A stretch of DNA of 7,602 bases from Candidatus Omnitrophota bacterium (GCA_028717105.1 JAQUOM010000073.1:1-7602); one strand, 5' to 3'. Positions 1 to 5,428 are shown, numbered from the stretch's first letter. The notes: generated by a model not told the origin, from the letters alone. Program-made: numbers and translations.

Positions 1-828
1 CTGGCTTCGGAGACCTGCGCGTTTGACCTGATCGAAGCAAAATTTGTCAGGGAAGTCGAACCGGGCGAGATCGTCGTGATCTCCCGCAAAGGGATCGAGT
101 CCATCCGCTTCGCCTCCCGAGCCGAGAGGAGTTCCTGCTGCATCTTCGAACACATTTATTTTGCCAGGCCCGACTCCGTTATTTTCGGGGAGACCGTGCA
201 TCTTGTCCGCCGGAAGCTCGGCGAGACGCTGGCGAAGGAACACCCGGTCGACGCCGATTACGTCGTTCCTATCCCCGATTCGGGGACGTCCGCGGCTTTG
301 GGTTTTAGCCGCGCCTCGGGAATTCCCCTGGAATGGGGCGCGATCAGGAACCATTATGTCGGACGCACGTTTATCCAGCCGCACCAGAATATCCGCGACC
401 TCGGCGTCAAGGTCAAGATCAATATCCTGCGCGAGGTCGTCGCCGGGAAAAAAGTCGTCATTGTCGATGATTCCATCGTGCGCGGGACGACGTCCCGTAT
501 CCGGGTCAATAATTTCCGTGCCGCCGGCGCCAAAGAGGTGCATATGCGCGTCTCTTGTCCGCCGCACCGTTTTCCGTGTTTCTACGGCATCGATTTTCCT
601 TCGCCGGACGAGTTGATTGCCAACCGTTATTCGGCCAAGGAGATCCGCGGCTACCTGGGGGTCGATAGCCTGGGGTATTTAAGTTTGGAGGGGATGCTGG
701 CCGCCGTCAAAATGCCGCCCTGCAAGTATTGTGTTTCCTGTTGGACGGGGCGCTATCCTATGAAAGGGGCCGGTACGGCCAAGAACGCGCTGGAAAAGAA
801 GCGCACGTGCCGGGAAAAACAAAGGTGA
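1..828 (+). CDS. purF: Amidophosphoribosyltransferase, C-terminal part (5' end outside window)
   Basis: PurF catalyses the first committed step of de novo purine synthesis: PRPP plus glutamine gives 5-phosphoribosylamine. The frame is open from base 1, so the N-terminal glutaminase domain and nucleophile Cys lie upstream; 275 residues of a family usually 460-500 long are present. The phosphoribosyltransferase domain is clear: IYFARPDS (near 151-174), a PIPDSGT segment, and the PRPP-binding loop VIVDDSIVRGTT (457-492). Cysteines match the four [4Fe-4S] ligands known from the Bacillus subtilis enzyme: one before FEHIYF (139-141, with a neighbouring Cys at 136), PCFYGID (Cys at 577-579), and CVSC before WTGRYP (730-741). 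This points to the oxygen-sensitive iron-sulfur class rather than the cluster-free E. coli class. The stop codon TGA (826-828) overlaps the Shine-Dalgarno AAAGGTGA (821-828) of purM, so the two are probably cotranscribed and translationally coupled. The product call is secure. Confidence 0.96.
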   Translation: MASETCAFDLIEAKFVREVEPGEIVVISRKGIESIRFASRAERSSCCIFEHIYFARPDSVIFGETVHLVRRKLGETLAKEHPVDADYVVPIPDSGTSAALGFSRASGIPLEWGAIRNHYVGRTFIQPHQNIRDLGVKVKINILREVVAGKKVVIVDDSIVRGTTSRIRVNNFRAAGAKEVHMRVSCPPHRFPCFYGIDFPSPDELIANRYSAKEIRGYLGVDSLGYLSLEGMLAAVKMPPCKYCVSCWTGRYPMKGAGTAKNALEKKRTCREKQR

Positions 829-832
829 CCGC

Positions 833-1843
833 ATGAGCTTGAATTATAAACGGGCAGGGGTCGATATTGAGAAGGCCAACCTTTTTGTGGACGGCATTAA
901 AGAGATGATTTTGAAGAGCCAGCGCCCGGAAGTGCTGGGGGCGATCGGCGGTTTCGGCGCTTTTTTCGATCTGGCCCGGATGAAATACAAGAACCCCGTC
1001 CTCGTCTCGTCCTGCGACGGGGTAGGGACAAAACTGAAAGTGGCCATTGCTTCAAAGATCCATCACACGGTCGGTATCGACCTGGTGGCGATGAGCGTCA
1101 ACGACGTTCTCTGCAGCGGGGCGGAGCCGTTATTTTTTCTTGATTACATTGCGACGGGAAAAATCGAGCCTTCCGTTTTAAAAGACGTCGTCCGCGGGAT
1201 CGCCGATGGGTGCCGCCAGGCCCGTTGCGCCCTGGTGGGCGGTGAGACCGCCGAAATGCCGGGGATGTACAAATCGGGTGATTACGATCTGGCCGGTTTT
1301 TGCGTCGGTATCGCGGACAAAAACAAGATCCTTGGGAGCCATCGCGTGGCGCTGGGAGACGCGGTGATCGGGCTGGAATCTTCAGGGCTGCACTCAAACG
1401 GGTTTTCTCTTGTGCGTAAGGTCTTTACGCCCCTGGAGCTCAAGGCGCGCGCTCCGGAGTTCCTGAGGCCCACGCGGATCTATGTCCATCCGGTCCTGTC
1501 GGTCCTTAAGAAGTTCAACAGCTCCGGGTTCAACGTCAAGGCCCTGGCTCATATCACGGGCGGCGCTTTTTACGATAAGGCGAGCCGCGCCGTGCCTTCC
1601 AAGACGACGATGATCATTTACAAGAACGCCTGGGTGCGGCCGCCGATTTTCGAAGAACTCCAGCATTCGGGAAAGATCGAGGACAAAGAGATGTTCCGGA
1701 CGTTCAATATGGGCATCGGGATGGTTGTGGTCGTCAAGGACGCGGTCAAGATGGATATTGTGCGCGCATTTTCCCGTCACGGCGTCAAGGCTTTTCTGAT
1801 CGGCGAGATCGTCAGCGGTGTCGGCGGGGTCGCCGTCGTGTGA
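833..1843 (+). CDS. purM: Phosphoribosylformylglycinamidine cyclo-ligase (AIR synthetase)
   Basis: PurM closes the imidazole ring: FGAM plus ATP gives aminoimidazole ribonucleotide. The 336-residue product is close to the usual length of about 345. Recognisable family blocks in order are GGFGAFFDL, SCDGVGTKLKVA (the nucleotide/phosphate loop), GIDLVAMSVNDVLCSGAEP, LVGGETAEMPGMY, LAGFCVG, GLESSGLHSNGFSLVRK, AHITGGAF and MFRTFNMGIGMVVVV. The ATG at 833 has a strong Shine-Dalgarno (AAAGGTGA, 821-828) four bases upstream that coincides with the purF stop. One departure is GGAF with downstream YDKASRAVP, where most relatives read GGGF followed by a different ENIPR-type segment. The enzyme is cytoplasmic. 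In many bacteria purN or purH follows purM; here purD comes next. The call is secure. Confidence 0.96.
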   Translation: MSLNYKRAGVDIEKANLFVDGIKEMILKSQRPEVLGAIGGFGAFFDLARMKYKNPVLVSSCDGVGTKLKVAIASKIHHTVGIDLVAMSVNDVLCSGAEPLFFLDYIATGKIEPSVLKDVVRGIADGCRQARCALVGGETAEMPGMYKSGDYDLAGFCVGIADKNKILGSHRVALGDAVIGLESSGLHSNGFSLVRKVFTPLELKARAPEFLRPTRIYVHPVLSVLKKFNSSGFNVKALAHITGGAFYDKASRAVPSKTTMIIYKNAWVRPPIFEELQHSGKIEDKEMFRTFNMGIGMVVVVKDAVKMDIVRAFSRHGVKAFLIGEIVSGVGGVAVV

Positions 1844-1945
1844 CACAAGAACGCAGGCCATCAGGCGTCAGGCAATCCTTTTGCCCGTGGTGTTCCGTGA
1901 TGAAGGGGCGTGCCGCCTCGACACCCCGGAGTTTTGATATCAGAT
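1844..1945. repeat. purM-purD gap with short CAGGC repeats
   Basis: This 102-bp gap holds no convincing gene. CAGGC occurs three times at 1854, 1862 and 1869, spaced 8 and 7 bases, with adjacent 7-mers TCAGGCG (1861-1867) and TCAGGCA (1868-1874). A small hairpin follows, GGCAA (1871-1875) pairing with TTGCC (1881-1885) over a 5-base loop. No T-run terminator and no good -35/-10 pair are visible, so the purine genes are probably read through. A GTG-started 81-codon frame begins at 1840 but runs 140 bases into purD in another frame and resembles nothing I know. Confidence 0.4.
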
Positions 1946-3229
1946 ATGAAGATACTTGTGATCGGTTCAGGGGCCAGGGAACACGCGCTGGTTTGGAAAA
2001 TCGCCCAGTCGAAGAAGGCCGCGAAGATCTATTGCGCTCCGGGGAACGGAGGGATCGCGTCGCTTGCCGAATGTGTGGCGATTAAGCCCGGCGATATCGC
2101 CGGGCTGCTTGAATTTGCCGCGCGGCATCTCGTTGACCTGACGGTGGTCGGTCCTGAAGCCCCTTTGGTCGAAGGGATCGCCGATGCCTTCGAGGATGCG
2201 GGGTTGAATGTTTTTGGGCCTCGCCGCCTGGCCGCGCAGCTGGAAGGCAGCAAGGATTTTACGCGAACGGCGAGCGAGGCTTTCGGTCTTCCGGGTCCCC
2301 GGTCGATGCGTTGTACGAGCGTCGAGCAGGTTGTTGCTTCGGGGGAGACGCTGGGTTATCCTCTTGTCTTGAAGGCCGATGGATTGGCGGCCGGCAAAGG
2401 GGTTGAGATCTGCGAGAGTGTCGCGGCTGCGAAAATCACTGCCGAAAGGATGATCAAAGACAGGGTTTTCGGCTCCGCCGGGGACATTGTCGTGGCCCAG
2501 GAGTTTCTTGAGGGCGAGGAAGCGTCGATCCTTGTTTTGACCAACGGAACAGACGTCGTGCCTTTGGCGTCTTCGCAGGACCACAAGCGGATTTTTGACG
2601 GAGACAGGGGCCCTAATACCGGAGGCATGGGCGCTTATTCGCCGGCCCCGGTCGTGACGCCGGGGCTCCTGGACCGCGTGATGACGACGGTTATCAGACC
2701 GACGATCGCCGGTTTGAAAAAACAGGGGATCGTTTACAGGGGTGTCTTGTACGCCGGAATTATGGTGACGAAGAAAGGCCCCAAGCTTCTTGAATTTAAT
2801 GTCAGGTTCGGCGACCCGGAGACACAGACCGTCCTGGCGCGTCTGAAGTCCGATCTCGTTGAGGCCATGCTTTGGACGATGGGGGAATCCAGGGAACTTC
2901 CGCGGCTTGAATGGGACCGGCGCCCTTCGGTTTGCGTGGTCATGGCGTCGGGAGGATATCCCGGTAATTATGAGATCGGCAAGACGATCGAAGGTTTAGA
3001 TCATGCCGCCGGGCTCAAGGACGTCGTTGTTTTTCACGCCGGAACAAAACAGGTCGATGGCAGGATCGTAACGTCGGGCGGCCGCGTTTTGGGGGTTACG
3101 GCCCTGGGAAAAGATCTAAAAGAAGCCCAGGCGCGCGCTTATGAAGCGGTCGGCAAGATCGCTTTCGAAGGCGCGCACTACCGCAAAGACATTGGATGGC
3201 GGGCACTCAAAGCAGTCGATGGCCGATAG
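1946..3229 (+). CDS. purD: Phosphoribosylamine--glycine ligase (GAR synthetase)
   Basis: PurD joins phosphoribosylamine and glycine with ATP to give glycinamide ribonucleotide. The product is 427 residues, normal for the family. The N-terminal domain opens with KILVIGSGAREHALVW and has VGPEAPLVEGI and FGP segments. The ATP-grasp part shows YPLVLKADGLAAGKGV, AQEFLEGEEAS, the signature DHKRIFDGDRGPNTGGMGAY, and the metal-binding LLEFNVRFGDPETQ. The C-terminal domain ends with a SGGRVLGVTALG block. I chose ATG 1946 because PurD proteins characteristically start at MKxLVIGSG. A GTG 36 bases upstream (1910) would add twelve unrelated residues. The best Shine-Dalgarno, GGAG at 1928-1931, is 14 bases from ATG 1946, which is long, so the start is slightly uncertain. 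The last codons and stop lie inside a stem-loop and period-7 repeat (3212-3251). Glycine can come from GlyA encoded downstream. Confidence 0.95.
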   Translation: MKILVIGSGAREHALVWKIAQSKKAAKIYCAPGNGGIASLAECVAIKPGDIAGLLEFAARHLVDLTVVGPEAPLVEGIADAFEDAGLNVFGPRRLAAQLEGSKDFTRTASEAFGLPGPRSMRCTSVEQVVASGETLGYPLVLKADGLAAGKGVEICESVAAAKITAERMIKDRVFGSAGDIVVAQEFLEGEEASILVLTNGTDVVPLASSQDHKRIFDGDRGPNTGGMGAYSPAPVVTPGLLDRVMTTVIRPTIAGLKKQGIVYRGVLYAGIMVTKKGPKLLEFNVRFGDPETQTVLARLKSDLVEAMLWTMGESRELPRLEWDRRPSVCVVMASGGYPGNYEIGKTIEGLDHAAGLKDVVVFHAGTKQVDGRIVTSGGRVLGVTALGKDLKEAQARAYEAVGKIAFEGAHYRKDIGWRALKAVDGR

Positions 3230-3241
3230 GCCATGGACTGC
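3212..3241 (+). promoter_or_regulatory. Stem-loop spanning the purD stop codon
   Basis: The arms 3212-3224 and 3229-3241 are 13 bases each and pair at 12 of 13 positions, with a single G-G mismatch (3218 with 3235) and the 4-base loop GATA (3225-3228). The purD stop TAG occupies 3227-3229, at the tip of the hairpin. No T-run follows, so it is not a standard intrinsic terminator; the purE Shine-Dalgarno starts 11 bases later. It may protect or process mRNA, or modulate coupling of purD and purE, because a ribosome finishing purD would melt it. The pairing is seen; the function is inferred. Confidence 0.55.
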
Positions 3242-3251
3242 GGACGATGGA
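3217..3251. repeat. Degenerate period-7 tandem repeat (five units)
   Basis: Five consecutive 7-mers fit the consensus CGATGGA: CGATGGC at 3217, CGATAGG at 3224, CCATGGA at 3231, CTGCGGA at 3238 and CGATGGA at 3245. They match at 6, 5, 6, 4 and 7 of 7 positions. The array encodes the last residues of PurD, crosses its stop and ends two bases before the purE Shine-Dalgarno. Unit self-complementarity (CCATGG, GGCC) explains part of the overlapping hairpin. Short degenerate heptad repeats of this kind occur between genes in several bacteria; this one has few copies. Confidence 0.5.
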
Positions 3252-3252
3252 T

Positions 3253-3261
3253 AAAAAGGAG
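3253..3261 (+). promoter_or_regulatory. Shine-Dalgarno of purE
   Basis: AAAAAGGAG lies four bases before ATG 3266 and decides the purE start against the in-frame ATG at 3233. The latter would add eleven residues (MDCGRWIKRSR) encoded largely by the period-7 repeat and has no ribosome-binding site of its own. Confidence 0.8.
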
Positions 3262-3265
3262 CCGT

Positions 3266-3754
3266 ATGAAAAAACCCGAAGTCGCAATCGTGATGGGGAG
3301 TGCATCGGATTTTGAGACCATGCGGGGTGCGATCGATATTTTGAAGGAATTCGGCGTTCCCATCGTCGCCAAGGTGCTTTCCGCCCACCGGACGCCGAGG
3401 GAGCTCGAGGCTTTTGTCGTTGCCATGGACCAGCTGGGCGTCAAGGCGTTTATCGCAGGGGCCGGCGGCGCCGCCGCCCTTCCCGGCGTTGTCGCGTCCT
3501 TGACGACGATTCCTGTGCTGGGCGTTCCGATCGAGACGAAGGCCTTGCACGGCCTGGATTCGCTTTTATCTATCGTTCAGATGCCGGCGGGTATCCCCGT
3601 GGCGACCTTTGCCGTGGGTTCGGCGGGAGCTAAAAATGCCGCGCTGTTTGCCGTTTCATTGCTCGCCCGGGATTCCGGGGCGATGGGGAAGCGGTTGGGC
3701 GCCTTCAGAAATAAGCAGGCCAGGGGCGTCAGGAAAACAAGGTTGAGCGTTTGA
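3266..3754 (+). CDS. purE: 5-(carboxyamino)imidazole ribonucleotide mutase (class I PurE type)
   Basis: Class I PurE interconverts N5-CAIR and CAIR in purine synthesis and normally works after PurK. The 162-residue product fits the family. Visible motifs are VAIVMGSASDFETM (residues 6-19, phosphate/ribose binding), VLSAHRTP with His41 equivalent to the catalytic His45 of E. coli PurE, IAGAGGAAALPG (63-74), VLGVPIETKALHGLDSLLSIVQMPAGIPVATFAVG, and GAKNAALFA. The GLDSLLSIVQMP block argues for class I rather than the class II AIR carboxylase. Ala71 stands where E. coli and B. subtilis have His (GGAAHLPG). No purK lies next to it in this window. A basic tail of about 25 residues after the core is not conserved, and its DNA carries a CAGGC-type repeat. 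The start is set by AAAAAGGAG at 3253-3261. The stop overlaps the next gene's TTG start in TTGA (3751-3754). Confidence 0.93.
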   Translation: MKKPEVAIVMGSASDFETMRGAIDILKEFGVPIVAKVLSAHRTPRELEAFVVAMDQLGVKAFIAGAGGAAALPGVVASLTTIPVLGVPIETKALHGLDSLLSIVQMPAGIPVATFAVGSAGAKNAALFAVSLLARDSGAMGKRLGAFRNKQARGVRKTRLSV

Positions 3755-4812
3755 TAAAGACAAAAGTCCATAGCGTTGATCCGCGACGTATCGATCCGGC
3801 CGTCATGACGGAGGCGGCCGGCATTCTCGATAAGGGCGGGCTTGTTGTTTTTCCCACGGAGACTGTTTATGGCATCGCCGCCAATCTCCTGCATAAGGGA
3901 GCGATGGAGCGGCTGCGGGGCTTGAAGGAAAGATCACAAGACAAGCCGTTTACGATCCACGTCTCTGACAGGAATGATATTGAAAAATATGCCGTAGATA
4001 TCCTGCCCCGCGCTTTTAAGCTCATGAACCGCTTTTGGCCCGGGCCTTTGACGATCGTGCTGCGCGCGCCTCATGACAAGACGGTCGGCCTGCGGATGCC
4101 CAAAAACGATATCGCCCTGCGTTTATTGGGGAGCGTAGATTTTCCGGTGGTGGCGCCGTCGGCCAACAGGGCCGGTCACGACGCCCCGCGGGACGCGCAG
4201 CAGGTCGTGCGCGATCTTGACGGCATCGTCGATATGATTTTGGACGGCGGGACAACGGAATGCGGCCGGGAATCGACGGTTGTGGATATCTCCGAGCTTC
4301 CCGCCAGGGTCCTCCGGGAGGGCGTTCTTTCTGCGGATGAAGTTTTGTCCGCGGCCGCCAAGAAGACCGTGCTCTTCGTCTGTACAGGGAACTCCTGTCG
4401 TTCGGTGATGGCCGAATATTTGTTAAAGAAATTTCTCGCTGACGGCGGACGGCGGGACGTGGACGTCGTTTCCGCCGGGACATTTGCTTTTTTGGGCATG
4501 TTGCCGACCCAGGAGACCCAGAAGCTGGTCCGCGGGCTCGGTTTTGACCCGTCCGGCCACAGGGCCCGCCGCGCGACGGAAGACCTGGTGCGTTCCTCCG
4601 ACCTGATCCTGGCGATGGAACGAAGGCACCAGGAGGAGTTGATGCGGCTTTTTCCTTCAGAGGCGGGACGGATCCATCTGTTGGGAGAATATGTCCGCCT
4701 GCAACCATTTGAAGCCGAGATAGAAGACCCTATCGGCAAGTCGGAAGAATTTTACAACGATTGTTTTTTGAAGATCCAGGACGCTGTCCGGAAGTTAGGA
4801 GCATTGCTATGA
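3751..4812 (+). CDS. Fusion: threonylcarbamoyl-AMP synthase (Sua5/YrdC/TsaC) + low-molecular-weight phosphatase (YwlE-like)
   Basis: The 353-residue protein has two domains. Residues about 1-205 are a Sua5/TsaC domain, which makes threonylcarbamoyl-AMP from threonine, bicarbonate and ATP for t6A37 tRNA modification. It shows GGLVVFPTETVYGIAAN (29-45), the KxR pair Lys59/Arg61, FWPGPLTIVL, LRMPKND, APSAN (Ser137/Asn139) and an ESTVVDIS/VLREG end. Residues about 207-353 are an LMW phosphotyrosine/phosphoarginine-phosphatase-type domain: VLFVCTGNSCRSVMAEYLL with the CX5R loop (Cys211, Arg217), VVSAGTFA, DLILAMERRHQEEL, and the acid Asp326 in DPIGKSEEFY. Arsenate-reductase resolving cysteines are not seen. 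Translation starts at TTG 3751, overlapping the purE stop, with AAGG (3739-3742) eight bases upstream; starting at the next Met (residue 19) would cut the conserved N-terminus. B. subtilis keeps ywlC, ywlE and rpiB (ywlF) as near neighbours, matching this fusion plus downstream rpiB. Natural substrate of the phosphatase half is unknown. Confidence 0.92.
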   Translation: MIKTKVHSVDPRRIDPAVMTEAAGILDKGGLVVFPTETVYGIAANLLHKGAMERLRGLKERSQDKPFTIHVSDRNDIEKYAVDILPRAFKLMNRFWPGPLTIVLRAPHDKTVGLRMPKNDIALRLLGSVDFPVVAPSANRAGHDAPRDAQQVVRDLDGIVDMILDGGTTECGRESTVVDISELPARVLREGVLSADEVLSAAAKKTVLFVCTGNSCRSVMAEYLLKKFLADGGRRDVDVVSAGTFAFLGMLPTQETQKLVRGLGFDPSGHRARRATEDLVRSSDLILAMERRHQEELMRLFPSEAGRIHLLGEYVRLQPFEAEIEDPIGKSEEFYNDCFLKIQDAVRKLGALL

Positions 4813-5276
4813 ATCCCAGGGCCAGGATCGCCGTCGGCGGCGATCACGGAGGTTTCCGTTTAAAGGAAAAGATCGTCGCATTCCTCAAGCGCGGCGGCTA
4901 TCGTGTCCGGGACATGGGCACGTTTTCCGAAGCGTCCATGGATTATCCCGACACCGCCTATAAAGTGGCGGCCGCGGTGTCCCGGGGCCGGGCGGAACGC
5001 GGCATCCTGATTTGTAAAAGCGGTATCGGGAATTGTATCGTGGCCAATAAGCTTGCCGGTGTCCGGGCGGCCTTATGCTGTCAGGTCCGCACGGCCAGGC
5101 TGTCGCGCCGGCACAACGACGCCAATGTCCTTGTATTGGGGGCCTTGTTCGTCAACCAGGCCCTCGCCAAAAAAATGATCGATGTGTGGCTCACCACGCC
5201 GTTCGAGGGCGGCCGCCATCTGCGGCGGCTCAAAAAGATAGAAAAAATCGAACGCATGGAAAAACAGATGCGTTGA
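4809..5276 (+). CDS. rpiB: Ribose-5-phosphate isomerase B (RpiB/LacA/LacB family)
   Basis: RpiB interconverts ribulose 5-phosphate and ribose 5-phosphate, supplying the PRPP used by PurF. The 155-residue product fits the family length of about 145-155. Visible blocks are VGGDHGGFRLKE (Asp12/His13), MGTFSEASMDYPDTA, GILICKSGIGNCIVANK with catalytic Cys69, GVRAALC, ARLSRRHNDANVLVLGA (His102, equivalent to E. coli His99) and FEGGRHLRRLKKI. The common CGTGIG loop reads CKSGIG here, while the Cys itself is kept. The C-terminus is a short charged tail (KKIEKIERMEKQMR). ATG 4809 overlaps the previous stop by 4 bases (ATGA) and has TAGGAG (4796-4801) seven bases upstream; an in-frame extension to 4761 would sit within the phosphatase domain and lacks support. 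LacA/LacB (galactose-6-phosphate isomerase) is an alternative, less likely in this context. Confidence 0.92.
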   Translation: MNPRARIAVGGDHGGFRLKEKIVAFLKRGGYRVRDMGTFSEASMDYPDTAYKVAAAVSRGRAERGILICKSGIGNCIVANKLAGVRAALCCQVRTARLSRRHNDANVLVLGALFVNQALAKKMIDVWLTTPFEGGRHLRRLKKIEKIERMEKQMR

Positions 5277-5304
5277 TCCCAAGAATTCATGAGACGGCAT
5301 CACC

Positions 5305-5325
5305 CCTGCCCCACCGGCAGGTGGG
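5305..5325. repeat. GC-rich palindrome with two alternative hairpins
   Basis: Two mutually exclusive 6-bp stems can form. In one, CCCACC (5310-5315) pairs with GGTGGG (5320-5325) around the loop GGCA. In the other, CCTGCC (5305-5310) pairs with GGCAGG (5316-5321) around a 5-base loop. A run of seven T starts 15 bases after the first stem, too far for a standard intrinsic terminator. The form recalls short GC-rich interspersed palindromes found in some candidate-phylum genomes, from memory only. It could end rpiB transcription or be such a repeat. Confidence 0.45.
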
Positions 5326-5386
5326 TTGTCTGTTTGATGATTTTTTTCATCCGCGCTGTCATTTTAAAAAATCGGTGTCATCAGGA

Positions 5387-5407
5387 CCGTGGCATCCCAT
5401 TCCACGG
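5387..5407 (+). promoter_or_regulatory. Hairpin just upstream of the glyA ribosome-binding site
   Basis: CCGTGG (5387-5392) pairs perfectly with CCACGG (5402-5407) over a 9-base loop. The stem ends five bases before the glyA Shine-Dalgarno AAAGGA (5413-5418), so it could affect ribosome access or mRNA stability. A 6-bp stem may also arise by chance in GC-rich DNA; no known regulator or riboswitch is recognised. Confidence 0.35.
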
Positions 5408-5428
5408 GCAAGAAAGGATCAAAAAGTC

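Larger units (their letters stand above)
5277..5428. other. rpiB-glyA gap (leader of glyA), no gene seen
   Basis: These 152 bases are the largest non-coding stretch. They contain a GC palindrome (5305-5325), a T-run of seven (5341-5347), the AT-rich block ATTTTAAAAAAT (5361-5372), and a hairpin before the glyA Shine-Dalgarno (5387-5407). The frame stays open from the rpiB region into glyA, but the translated stretch resembles no protein. I see no convincing sigma-70 promoter pair and recognise no known riboswitch fold. A glyA promoter here is possible because this is the main break in the tightly packed block. Confidence 0.5.

Noticed and set aside
161..616. 151-codon + strand frame inside purF
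   Set aside because: Out-of-frame shadow within the PurF phosphoribosyltransferase domain, Ser/Arg-rich and without motifs.
1840..2085. 81-codon frame starting at GTG overlapping the purM stop, with two CPWC-like cysteines
   Set aside because: It overlaps purD by 140 bases in another frame, has no family resemblance, and its first part is repeat-bearing gap sequence.
1967..2584. 205-codon antisense frame opposite purD
   Set aside because: Shadow of a well-conserved gene, with no recognisable motifs.
4022..4708. 228-codon antisense frame opposite the Sua5-phosphatase fusion
   Set aside because: Arg/Pro/Ser-rich low-complexity translation typical of the complement of a GC-rich gene; the + strand protein has two clear families.
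4372..4812. Arsenate reductase (ArsC) domain, because of CTGNSCRS
   Set aside because: The resolving cysteine pair of thioredoxin-linked ArsC is missing and the remainder is YwlE-like.
5310..5347. Intrinsic terminator after rpiB (stem plus seven T)
   Set aside because: The T-run begins 15 bases after the stem, so it does not fit the standard architecture; kept only as a palindrome.
5326..5380. Sigma-70 promoter for glyA
   Set aside because: TTGTCT and TTGATG can be found, but no matching -10 box lies at 16-18 bases; the evidence is too weak to list.
5075..5428. 118-codon upstream extension of the glyA frame
   Set aside because: It covers rpiB in another frame and the non-coding gap; SHMT homology begins only after ATG 5429, which has its own Shine-Dalgarno.
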